Position numbers and translations under genes: made by a program. A stretch of DNA of 64,000 nucleotides, taken from Apostichopus japonicus. Its lineage: Eukaryota > Echinodermata > Holothuroidea > Aspidochirotida > Stichopodidae. The notes under the pieces are model-generated. The model was not told where the DNA came from. It did no database searches and saw only the letters and a list, made by a program, of their open reading frames with translations. Positions within the stretch are counted from its first letter, which is position 1. Every line of letters starts with the position of its first letter. Shown here piece by piece: positions 13,612 to 24,323 of this stretch. The stretch is taken from positions 17,659,594-17,723,593 of the forward strand of contig NC_092563.1 in the NCBI RefSeq assembly GCF_037975245.1, written 5' to 3'.

Positions 13612-15624
13612 GAAGTCAAGCATTTCCATTTTGTTATAATGAGATACTTTCCAAAATGTATTTGAGTTTAATATTTGAAAGAGGTTACCTCTTTGTTCAG
13701 TTAAATCTGCAAAATAAGCATATGGAACCCTGTGGACTTTGACACTGTTCACCACAAAGTTGTGCTCAGACCACGCTTGTAGTATCAGCACAACGGCATG
13801 AGCATGATTACTAGTAGGCTTGCCTATGGTAGGAGTACTAGTACCAGTACAGTACGAGTACTTGATGTAGCACTAGTTTCTATATAAAATTCCAATTTGC
13901 CTTCCATAAGATTATTGGATTCAATAAGAGTCTGGCTTTGACTAGGACATTAGTGGTGTAGAGATCATTTACTCAAGACCTATTGTTGCCTTCAGCATAA
14001 TGTGCAGTGGTGTATGTAATCAAAAGGGATCTTCAGAACTCAGATATGTTGTGTTAGTACACTTTGGTTTTCATGAGAAATTTTTTTGGCAAAATATTTC
14101 ATGGCCAAGGTATGTTACTATTTAATTTAATTACTCTGTGTGCAGAAGATAGAGATGCTTCCTGGTTTCTTGTTAGAATAATTAGTATTTGGGGATTAGT
14201 AAATTCTGCAAGTTTAGACCTTAATATGTTTCACAAATTTTGCTTTGCATGATTTCATTAATGTTCATATCAAGCATAGTTATACAGGCAGGCTCTTTTG
14301 TCATGGTATTTTTGCTTCTTCTAAATTAGAAACTTAGAAGATCATGTTTTTGCACTTTAAAGTTACCAGTTTTAGTATGGTTATGGATATATTCTGTGTA
14401 AGTTATCACAAAATTCAATTGTGAGTCTCATCTATGTAGAAAAATAATACACAGAAATAGTGTTTAACTTCATGCCAAAGATAGTAGCATGTTATCATTC
14501 CTGTCATTCTGAGACTTTCTGAGCATACAAATGACAATATATTAACATAATTGTCAATGTAAATCCATGCTACAAAACATGTTTAGATTTTGCTTTAAAG
14601 TTTGCACATGTTACATATTTAACATAAACAAAGTGCCCTTCGTAATAGTTTGTACTTTACCTGAGAGTATTAGTTTAGAAGTAGCAACCTGTTTGCTCCT
14701 AATATAGTTCTATTTAAAAGTCTTTGAAATTTTGGATTTGAAGAGAAATAAAAGTTTGATTAATGTTCAGTAATTGTGTTTTTATTTTCTCTGTTTATCT
14801 CTGTTTATCTGTTATTGGGAGGAGAAGGATATAATAAAGATAAATGTCCCTGCATGCCTGTTGAAACTCACCCCATTTGGATGATAATGAAACCAAAAGG
14901 TAACCTAGAAATGCTTCTAAGCTACTTTGCTAAAATGTTCATAATCTGGCAGAATGTGTTTGCCCCTAACTTCCATTTTGTCTTGTTTGTAGGAATTGCT
15001 TTGGGTAGTGGTCCCTATTTGTCCAAACTTTATTTTATCTCCTCTATATGAGCAATTTGCCTGCCAATTATTTTGATACCAGAGTAGTATTTTCTGGACA
15101 TGTTGATATATGCAATGTTACAAGCAGCAAGGGAATACATTTTGCGTACCGTTTGGTTCATTTCATTTTCATGGCGTTGTGCATCCAATATGATTAAATA
15201 AATAGTTGAGTATATAAACACTTGATCAGTTAACTGACTTCGGGTAAAATTGTGATGGAGGTATACATTGTACGACATCGGAATTTTTACTTGATTGGCG
15301 TTCAATAGTATTGCCATGATCCTTAGCAGAGATTTGACGACCACAGAACTGCATATTCTGTGTGCCTGATACACATAATATGACTAGACTGACCGCATAT
15401 AAATTATAATGATATAGTGCAGAAGCTGTTTAAAATAGTTCTGGGAGTGATTCCAATTCTCACAAAAGGCGTATAGACCTATGTTGACTTGACTGACAAG
15501 TAACATTATTGTTGTCTACTAGTACTACTACTGGGTGAAGTCTTATCCAATCCATTTTAAAAGATCGTGGCAATTTGTGGTTAATGTGAATTTACGATTC
15601 ATCCGACGGGTCGCCAACATCAAT
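13612..15624. other. 3' UTR of roadblock copy 1 and spacer to copy 2
   Basis: No coding exon was recognised. AATAAA at 14747-14752 is a plausible end signal for copy 1, about 1.1 kb after its stop codon. A short self-complementary patch rich in AGTACT and CTAGT lies around 13810-13875. Upstream of copy 2 nothing stands out except moderately higher CpG near 15590-15620. Confidence 0.55.
14747..14752 (+). terminator. Candidate poly(A) signal, roadblock copy 1
   Basis: A canonical AATAAA lies 1.14 kb past the stop codon and is followed by a T-rich tract around 14775-14795. The assignment is by position only. Confidence 0.4.
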
Positions 15625-17784
15625 ATGGTCAGTGTTGTTTATGTTTCATGGTAATTTTACAAATAGGTTGTCAGACCTAGCCTGTCAAAAGTACATTAAC
15701 GAATTACAACTATAGCCTACGCCCCCCAGCACACCATGGATGATTCCGAAGAAGATTGCGAACACGAATGTTTCTTGAAATAGTTGATAGGCCTAGTCTA
15801 GATCTATGACCTTTTCTCTGTAGCTTAACAAAACATTTGATGGGGCATGGTTGGAAAACATTGCTCCATACTAATTTACAGAAGGTACACGGCTATATAT
15901 GCCTTGCATTGGAAACATGCAATAAAAAGTTTCACTTTTAGGCAATCATTTTGGGGGAAAGTGCCAACACCCATCCCCTTCTTAGTCCAGCAGCAATGTT
16001 AGTGAACTAATAGGACCTTCATAGTGCCCCTCATCTCTTCTTCTAAGAAGAAAACGAGATCTGTGTCAAGGTCGACATTGACTGAAGCTTGTGGTTGTGT
16101 TGGGAGATTGATAATTTATACAATTGAAAATCCTAAACATCTGACCCATGCATACTTTGTTAGTGTATCAATCCATATTGTGTGTTTGCTATTATAGTCA
16201 AGTGAAGTTGAAGATGCCTTGAAGAGGATCCAACATATGAAGGATGTGCATGGTACAATCATCATCAATGCAGAAGGTGAGTGTATTGTACATACAGAAT
16301 CCCATCTCTTTGCGTTTCCCCTTAACAGAAAATAGATTGGAATTGGATCAAATTATTACAGTGAGGAGGGAGGGGAGGGGCTACATAGGGACATGCTTAA
16401 TCCTTTTCATTTAGTGTCATTATAATTTAGCCCCATTGAGGTATTTCAAAATTTTTACTCTTGATACTGCTATGCATTGTCATATGAATTTTCATTCTGA
16501 TGTAAACAAACCAGACAGTTTGTCAAAATTTACTTTTTTAAGCAAAACATGAATATGAATGATCAATCATCTGATTGAGTGATAACAGGTGAACAGTATT
16601 GCAGTATAAACACTTATTTTTCCATGCAACTGGTGATAATTTTCAATGTTTAGTATTTATGTTTTTTTTTATATATGTCAGTATAAGTACAATTTTCATT
16701 AGGTCTGGCAATTAGATTACATGATCACACATATATCATTTCTTTTCAAAGGTACTCCAGTTAAAACAACTCTAGATGATTCCACTACATTGCAGTATGC
16801 TGCTTTAATCCATCAATTAACTGCCACAGCAAAAGGCACAATCAGAGAAATGGACCCACAAAATGACCTTACATTTTTGAGAATTAGATCTAAGAAACAT
16901 GAGATCATGGTGTCACCTGGTAAGTATTCCTGTGGGGTGTCTCAATGAGACAATGGCTCTGTTGTCTCAATCTCTTGTGATTGTTTTGTGTTAAAAAGTG
17001 TTTTTAATTTGATGGTATTACAGGATGACTTAATGCACAAAATTTAGTTTGATATGTTGTAGACCATTAAAAACACTGCTATCAGTTTACATTCTAATTT
17101 TTATATCATTTTTTAATTTTTGAGAAATGTCCATTTGGCCTTTAAACTGCTGAGGTTCATCAATTAAAGCAACAAAAAGTTACATAAGGTAAATATAGGG
17201 CCTCAAATGGCATGTTTGTAAACAATGCTTTACAGCTGTAGCAGCTGCATTTGGATAGCTAATATCTGTCACATCCATAAAATAATGAATATTGAGTTAA
17301 AAATATGTAATGTTGCCAGAGTCATGAGCAGTGATAATATATAAATACTACAGAATTTAAAAGTGAGAGACCCAAGATAGTGTTTTACTTTGCACACAAA
17401 CATCAACATTTAATGTAGGCTAACAGCTGAGTTATCCAGGCTGAACAGTCTTAACACCAAAGATGAGTGGAACTTGCTAAAATTTCATTAATTTATTATA
17501 GCAATTTGAAGTTACATTCAACATAGTAGTAGTACTTCATAACATTTGTAATATGATTTAAAATTTTGGTATGTGGAGTAAGAGGAATGTTAATTAATTT
17601 CTTTAAGAACTACCAGTAACATTAAACCATCTTCATTTTGAATTTATGATCTTTTGGGTGGGTTTGTGGTATGAAATTGTCTCAATATCTCCATGCAATC
17701 TCTGATTTTTTTTTTTTTTTTTTTCTCACTACAGAAAAAGGTTTCATGCTCATTGTCGTTCAGAACATAACAGAAGAAAAGTGA
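15625..17784 (+). CDS. DYNLRB: Dynein light chain roadblock-type, tandem copy 2
   Basis: Exons 16198-16276, 16752-16919 and 17735-17784 (stop TGA 17782-17784) have the same sizes and phases as copy 1 (79, 168 and 50 nt). The ATG-only first exon is placed at 15625-15627 (donor GTCAGT); an ATG followed by GTAATT at 15648-15650 is an equal alternative. The protein is 99 aa. It begins [15 protein letters not shown], keeps the invariant [20 protein letters not shown] and ends [16 protein letters not shown]. By hand count it is about 71% identical to copy 1, with changes concentrated in the N-terminal helix, the central helix (residues about 50-64) and the C-terminal tail. Open frames, good splice sites and conserved core residues argue for a functional paralogue rather than a pseudogene. 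Signals AATAAA at 19509-19514 and 19523-19528 are candidate 3' ends. Confidence 0.9.
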
Positions 17785-20320
17785 GCTGTGGTTGGAATGT
17801 GCTCTCTGTTGACTCTCATTTCAGCTTCTCTAATATTTCAAGAGAGACAAGTCCCATGCACTCTAGAAGTGTTATGTCTTAACATGTTGGGAATGTGCTT
17901 ATCCAAATAGGTCAACTTGCAATAGTCTAATCTAAAATAATAGCCTCTCTATTGTCTATAGTATTAGTCAGGGTTTGCCCAGGTATTCCACATCTCATGA
18001 TTTTCAACACATCAAAGAACTAAATGTGCAACTTTCAGCTCTTTGTTCCGGTTCCAAGAATATCGGTAAACTCTTCTCAGAATTTAGGACTCCTGAAATG
18101 TATGAAGAAATTTATTTATATGTTTTGAGTATTTTGAAAAGAAAGTTGCATTTAATATGAAAGTAAGTTTAACATAGGATGCATACCACTGATTCGGGTG
18201 TCTAATATCAGTTGAAACTTTATTGTGAGGAACTGATCTTTGAACACCAACCATTGGAAGCAAGGACTGCCTTGTATTGTGTAATATTACATGAGTATTA
18301 CATAATATTACATTGTGTAACATTACATATTACATAGGCCATATTTAAACTCGGATTAGATTAGATGGCTTCATTAGCTTGCTAATGACGAGAGATACTT
18401 GTAACTTGAAAATTTGGAATGGCAGAGCCAACCTCAACTATGTTAGAACATGCAATTTGCAAAACCCTTTCTGACTTGTAAGTGTAACAAGTTGTATTTG
18501 CTGAAGTTGGTCTCTTTGTTTTTATAAGGTTTTCTTCATCTTTGCTTTCATGAGGGCTTTTCATATATGAATGGTTTGTAAATATTTCATGCCAGGTTTA
18601 TTTATGTGTTTTTTAGTGTATATTTTGTACTCAATTGAACAGAGCTGCCGGTGGTCGTATACTTATTTCTTAGAATGAAACGGTTAATATTTACAGTTAA
18701 TTAAGATGCATCTACTTTGTGAAAAGTAGACCTGTGCATTAGCAATATGACAGTGAGTGGCAAGAAGGGTTTTTACTGGTGATTGGGAGAACATTAAAAG
18801 GATCAGTTGTCTACCATAGGGAGGGAATGTTTCTATTGTGTTCACCAAAATATAAATTTATTTGATTAGTAATGCTAATATTAGAACAAGAATTTCGTGG
18901 TTTAGAAAATGATAAACGGAAACAGTCAATCTGGGATAGTCTGCTTGCAATTTCCTTGTAATAGTTGGTAAATTAATAAGAAAAAATCTAACACCAAAAT
19001 GCGGTCATTAAAGGTAATTTGGAACTGCTATATTTTCTTAATTTGATGTGTCATAGACTCTTAGTTTTCAACTCACTTTTGCACATTGCTTAAACATTGC
19101 TTTTGCTGTTATCTCAAACAGTATTGGCTGATATATTTTAAACAATGCAAAGAGTGATTATATCAGAGATAACACAGCATTATGGAATGGAAACATTAAC
19201 ATTTTCAACCTACTTTGGTTAGGTTAGGTCTCATTATTAACTATTCAAATCTTGTAAATTTTCTCTTTTGCATGTGCGGCAACATAAAAACGATAATCAA
19301 TATCTACCAGGAAGACAGATTTTGCATAGCTTTTTAGAGGCCAATTTAGAGATTGAGTTTGTTTGGTATCATTTTTGTCAATATCTAATAACAGCTAAAT
19401 GAGTGAATATCACACTTAAAATCTTTCTCATTGCAACACAGAAACATCTTCACATCCTGACTCGATATGTCATGCATCTTTCGCTGTAGTATTACGTTAC
19501 GATTTAGAAATAAAGTTCTATTAATAAATCTTTGAATTCACTTTGCACTTTTTTTTCGTCACGTTAACTCTATTACCATCTAAGGAAGTGAGATTTTACA
19601 GTGAAAAAAAGTTGCCAGGGGGGATCTCCCTGCTAATTGCTTCGGTGAAGCGAGTGCCATCTCAATAGGCAGCCTTTCACCATTCTGCTTACATCTGTTA
19701 TATTTCCATAACCCTCCCCCTTCCCCCATCCCGTCCCCAATATTCATTAAATGTTGATCCCACCAACAAGCTAAATACTTAGTAACTGTTTCTAGACTCC
19801 TGTGATCTAGTACTATTATATGTTTGAAAAAAGACGAGGTTGGCCAAACCGCCTTAGGACTTAATTTTAGACAACCAAGTAACAAGTAGCCATTATTTTG
19901 GGAGCATTGATGTGCAAAAATGTTTCACATGGAAGACAAAACTTAACCTACCTGAATAAAAGCTCTGCATCACAGGGTACATGGTAGTGATTACTTTCTC
20001 TTTGAAGACAAGCTACATGGAATCCTTTCATGCATTCAATTTATTATAACACTTTATTAGAGTTTCTCTTAAATCAATTAAACATGATGGTGAAAGTTCA
20101 CTTCACATAATACTCACAACAGAGTCTTCAATCTTCTTTAATAATAAGAACTAATATTTTTACTTTAATAAGATACTTTTATGTGGTCTAAATGGGGATG
20201 CCATTCAGCCCCCTGGTCTAAACCACTAAGTATATGCAGAGCACATGATAGTCTATGAATGTCACTTTAGCTAATGAGACATCCAAATACGCCAGTCCAC
20301 CATACCAATATCATAATTTG
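17785..20320. other. 3' UTR of roadblock copy 2 and convergent intergenic spacer
   Basis: No coding exon was recognised. Two AATAAA signals (19509-19514, 19523-19528) followed by a T-run are the best candidates for the end of copy 2, which would give a 3' UTR of about 1.7 kb. An AT-rich palindromic stretch built from TGTAATATTACAT-like pieces lies at about 18278-18335. Confidence 0.5.
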
Positions 20321-20684
20321 TTAAAGGGTGTGAAGACTCGCGCACAAAGAAATGTGTCGTGCCGGTAATCTGACCCAAGTTTCAAATGAGGTGTAACAGA
20401 AGTGTTAGACACCACCATCGATCCCAGAAAATACATACACAGCTTGCTACCGTCGATAATGAGAAACTAGTTTACAGTCAATACATACAGCTACGGTCGA
20501 TACCCACAACACAGTGTACATAGCAGCGTGGACATCTCAGGTCTAGATTTAAGATAACAAGGTATCACGCTTCATTACTGTCTGCATTTTGTAGCGACAA
20601 GAAGAAAACGTCATTTGCGAGCAATGGAAAGTTAACTTTTTCAGAGTGCGGCACGCGGTTTGGGGCGAGTCTTCAATGCCTTAA
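20321..20684. mobile_element. TTAA-ended MITE, copy 1
   Basis: TTAA at 20321-20324 and TTAA at 20681-20684 bound a 364-bp element whose ends are imperfect inverted repeats: AGGGTGTGAAGACTCGC at the left against the reverse complement of GCGAGTCTTCAATGCC at the right. A second copy in the same orientation is at 25441-25814 and shares most of the interior, including the CACCACCATCGATCCCAG and CAGCTTGCTACCGTCG blocks. TTAA target sites are typical of piggyBac-type transposition. There is no coding capacity, so it would be non-autonomous. Confidence 0.7.
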
Positions 20685-20699
20685 AGCTACGGCATGTCA

Positions 20700-20800
20700 G
20701 TTATCTGTAATAAGCATCCCCATATGTATCTTGAATTGGGTCGAATATGCCTACCAAGTGGCGGCTGTCAAAGGCAGCAGCAATATTCATTAAGACTATA
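20700..20800 (-). pseudogene. CIAO2B last-exon relic, unit 6
   Basis: The minus-strand translation NIAAAFDSRHLVGIF resembles [15 protein letters not shown] of the functional exon at the same register. The rest has diverged, and no splice acceptor precedes it. It sits next to the TTAA MITE that ends the array. Confidence 0.5.
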
Positions 20801-21099
20801 CACAATAGATACAATACTGTATATGAAGCTTGCAGAAAGTCCATGCTTCCCCCATTTGACATGTGGTGAGATGTACAATTTTTGTCAGACAACTACAACA
20901 TGACAGTAAACAACATATCTATATTCCTCTTATCTGCCTAACTCCTGTAGACAGTTCTGTATAAGTTGTTTCAAAGTATCTATCTGCATCAAGAAAAACA
21001 AGTATATGAAGCTCACACTGTTGTAAATAATTCTCTCTGACAAGAATGTACAGTTATTAAGCATTATCCTAGGATTAATGACTGTCTGTATGTAATAAC

Positions 21100-21192
21100 C
21101 AGCGTATCCATCAATCTCTATCTGATAGACTCTTGTTGACAATTCCCAATAAGTTGTTTGGAAAGGTAGCAGCGCAAGCCTCATCAAAGAAT
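21100..21192 (-). pseudogene. CIAO2B last-exon relic, unit 4 (best preserved C-terminus)
   Basis: After a one-base deletion the minus strand reads AATFPNNLLGIVNKSLSDRD then stop. This compares with [22 protein letters not shown] then stop in the functional exon, so the stop codon region is also shared. The segment upstream that would carry NKQLADKE and the acceptor is lost. Confidence 0.65.
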
Positions 21193-21304
21193 GGATGGTT
21201 TATAAAAAGGAGCTCATGCTAGTCTATGCCTGCCCAGTGATCTTAACTAGATATTTATTTCAAAAACTACTACATGACAGTAATCAGCCAATCTATGCAT
21301 TCTA

Positions 21305-21372
21305 TGCAGACTCATTGACAATTTCTTTTCTTTTGACAAAGGCCACTGCAATCCTTATGCAGTACTTTCCAG
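21305..21372 (-). pseudogene. CIAO2B last-exon relic, unit 3
   Basis: The minus-strand frame RIAVAFVKRKEIVNESA followed by TAG parallels [19 protein letters not shown]. Its downstream flank repeats the GGGCAGGCATAGACTA motif that also follows the real exon, supporting a 390-bp higher-order unit. Confidence 0.6.
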
Positions 21373-21499
21373 AATAGAAAATTGAAAAAATTGCTGTTCT
21401 ACCAAGCCAGTCCATTTGACATGATTGGTCAGTTCTTTAACATGGTCCTTATAAAGCTGCCTGCCATTAATCAGGCAGTAATAACCAGCATATCCATGG

Positions 21500-21585
21500 A
21501 TACATCTCTTTCTGACAGTTGACAATTCTCAGTAAGTTGCTGTCAAAGGCAGTAGCAATCCTCATTAAAGAACGGATTGTATATA
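21500..21585 (-). pseudogene. CIAO2B last-exon relic, unit 2
   Basis: The minus strand encodes RIATAFDSNLLRIVNCQ, matching [18 protein letters not shown], with a small deletion before the CTGTCAG motif that shifts the frame. No usable acceptor AG lies at the equivalent of the real exon border. Confidence 0.65.
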
Positions 21586-21681
21586 TAAGGAGTTCATGCT
21601 ACTGTAGTCTATGCCTGCCCATCTGATGTGATTGATCCGTCTTTTATAGCATCATTCCAAGAGTGGCAGCAACAACCAGTT

Positions 21682-24041
21682 CTATGCATCCCTCCCTGAC
21701 AGGCACTGGTTCACAACTTCCAACAAGTTATTGTTTTCCAATGCAGCGGCAATCCTTTCCTTGTCAGCCAATTGTTTGTTTACTGTGAGGTGCAAATGAA
21801 GTTTGAATTTTCTATTACTCAACCAGAACTTTGCAAATGTATTTCTATAATTCCTTGTTAAATTACTTTAAGAGAGAAGAAGAAGAACATTCACAAATAA
21901 TGAATAATTTAATAACAATAATAATCAAAATAACAAAATAATAATACACCTACTTATTATTCATGACAGCTACAGATTTTTGGGAGAGTTCCTCTTCTCA
22001 ATAATCTGTAATTTCTCCCTCCCCCCGTTTCCCCCTATACAGGACAATGACAATAGACGGTGTCAGCAACAAGAGATACCAGTATCCAAGCAGTTACTGC
22101 CTCTACTATTTCTACCTGTTATGAGTTGATATTACTATTACAATTACTACAAAAAATAAAGCTATGATCACTAAAAGGTTATCATTTGAATTCATTTCAG
22201 GATAACAGTGAAAAAAACATCACCTGCTTTCTCTGATACATGGGTGCCTTCTTTAATGCACACATCCACCTAGAAGAGGAAGAAAGAGATCAAGACTAAA
22301 TTAATATGTTCAAATAGAAGATAATATTAAAAATAACTTGGAAAGAAAGATATCAGAATATCAAGATATTGCTGATCTGTTTAAATTTTCAAAATAAGCC
22401 CTAAGTAAGCTCAGGCCCTTAGGCTAGTTAGTACTTACTGTATTTTAATACAAGCAAAGGCATTACACACACACACACACAAGCCACCAGTATTGCATCT
22501 ATTTTATTTGTCATCAGAAAGGAATAAAACAAATGTTTTTGTCTGATACACAAGGTTAAACAACGATGTAACATATCGATAGGTTATATCTCAGGATCAA
22601 TCTGATATTAACAATGTTACACAGAGTCAAGTCACATTAAAAAAAAAATACTTACCTTAAATCTTGGCGGAAGTGCTCTCTGTAATTTTACCCTTATTGA
22701 CAATCCAATCAAAGTTGCCATACTGCAATGTGGAATTGTTGGAGTAAAATTAACTTTGATGATATTATCTTGGTTGTTTACCTAAGAAAAGACAGAAAAC
22801 AAATGAAATAAAACATGCTAGAGTTCCTTTGTATGAGGCAGTTTTTTTTTTTTGATTTCCACACCACTTTTACTACCAAACTGGGAAAAATATGATATAA
22901 TACCTGTTACTACTCTGGTTATATGACTACCATGCACATTATTTCCACTATGTGAAGGTCACTTGCTGTTATTTATATTGTACAACTTACAAAGTTCAGT
23001 ATTTTGAGCCTCCACTAACAACAGTAGTTTAGTAGTCACATTACATTCACAAGTGGATTTAATAAAACAAAGCAACATGCATTCATTGATAGTAATAAAG
23101 ATATATAAATATATATATTTATTTGAACAGCCTGTTAGACATGTTTCTGCAATTTCCAAGTTTCAAAGATTGATGTTACAATACTTCACCTACCTCTATT
23201 TCTGCATTCTCAACCACATGAAGTTCTTCTAATGTCAAGGGATGCTCAGGGTCGTTGATATTTCTAACAAGATGTGAATCAAAATTAAGGATGAATAAAA
23301 TAGTTGGCAGTGCCACTGATTCTCATTAACAACTTCTCAACACTGTAATAGTTAGCACATGACTGTACTAAGTATAGGAAAGGAAAATGGTTCACACCTA
23401 CCTGGGTTCTACCAAATGGCTGAAACAATGGCCTACTGTGCATTTTTAACCGTCACAGCCAATAGGAATGCCATTTACATATCTTACTGTATTACAGAAG
23501 AACTACCACTCCTCCACAAATACGTAAGGATGGTGAAAGGGATTGTATACAGTGTTAAAAGTCACTATGTTAAGGGACTAGTAAGGGCACAACTTTTGGA
23601 TTAATCATTCATAGGACAGCGGTAATACTAGTAATAGTGATCTCTCTGATATTCCTATGAGTTTTTAATTTTGTCCTTCAACTTTGTGATTTATTGAGTA
23701 TATTACTAAAAAAGACCATAATTAACCCACGAAGAGGTAATCCCTTGGCCAAACTTAGTTAAGGCATAGTCAAGCCTAGATGTATAATTAATGTGCGATT
23801 ACTAACACACTTACGTTATGCCTATGGGTCTACTGTAGCCTAAGTCAAGTGTAACGTTACTCGTTAGCAACTTAGTGTTATCGCAGTTCATTAATTTTGA
23901 TATAGAAAGGATATCAAATATTTCTCTAGTGTCGAATAAGTCCTCTATGTCATCATCTTCATCTTCGGCGGTAGTCTTTCGTTCAACAAGACGTTCATGA
24001 ACTGTTGGATTTACATTTTCTAGTGTTTCATTGCCTGCCAT
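21682..24041 (-). CDS. CIAO2B: Cytosolic iron-sulfur assembly component 2B (MIP18/FAM96B)
   Basis: Minus-strand exons are 24041-23815 (ATG 24041-24039), 23263-23194, 22781-22656, 22269-22224 and 21782-21682 (TAG 21684-21682), giving 189 aa. Conserved blocks in order are [22 protein letters not shown], the DUF59/MIP18 core [20 protein letters not shown] with the reactive cysteine of [34 protein letters not shown] and the C-terminal [13 protein letters not shown]2B works with CIAO1 and MMS19 in the CIA targeting complex, passing Fe-S clusters to cytosolic and nuclear apoproteins such as DNA polymerases and helicases. The protein is about 26 aa longer than the human one, because exon 1 runs about 31 codons past EIFDIL before its strong GTAAGT donor. 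The only other in-phase donor, GTTGCT, would leave about 14 extra residues. It is divergent from TTC5. Its last exon is the first unit of a decayed tandem array. Confidence 0.93.
22465..22481. repeat. (CA)n microsatellite in CIAO2B intron
   Basis: A short uninterrupted CA run lies between CIAO2B exons 3 and 4. It is a possible polymorphic marker. Confidence 0.9.
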
Positions 24042-24323
24042 TGTGTGTTAGGTGTACTGTACAGTCTTACTTCTTTGCTGGTGTGTGTAACGTGGATACT
24101 CAATACAAGTCGATGGTTTACAAATATTGGTATGGTAGCAGTTTCACGAGATATTAACCCAAACGACTTTTGTATGTTGCCTAACGTCAGGCTCTGTATA
24201 TTGATTAGCGACGACCTAACACTAAAACAATCAGTAACTCACCAGCAACTCATTAACCCGGGCTCAAATCAGAGGATCTCGAAGTGACCGTGGTGTCAGA
24301 CTGTTAAAGAATTTTAGTTTAAA
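24042..24323. promoter_or_regulatory. Shared bidirectional promoter of CIAO2B and TTC5
   Basis: The CIAO2B ATG (minus, 24041) and the proposed TTC5 ATG (plus, 24324) are head to head with only 282 bp between them. No TATA box is evident in either direction. CpG-containing motifs such as CGACGACC and GTGACCGTGG occur. A shared promoter is inferred from spacing. If TTC5 instead starts at the ATG of its second exon (26231), transcription could still begin here. Confidence 0.6.

Larger units (their letters stand above)
20694..21790 (-). repeat. Degenerate tandem array derived from the last exon of CIAO2B
   Basis: On the minus strand six units of about 190 bp follow one another. The first is the real CIAO2B last exon plus its 3' flank (core about 21740). 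Five decayed copies follow, with cores near 21555, 21340, 21165, 20965 and 20775. Units alternate between two types: the GGGCAGGCATAGACTA motif occurs after the real exon and again after the 21340 copy, while GGATACGCTGGTTATTAC-like motifs occur after the 21555 and 21165 copies. This gives a higher-order repeat of about 390 bp in three copies. Several units still translate to recognisable pieces of the exon. Splice acceptors are not preserved. Confidence 0.75.

Noticed and set aside
21195-21377. Plus-strand 60-codon open frame
   Set aside because: It is antisense to the CIAO2B exon relics, which explain the sequence on the other strand.
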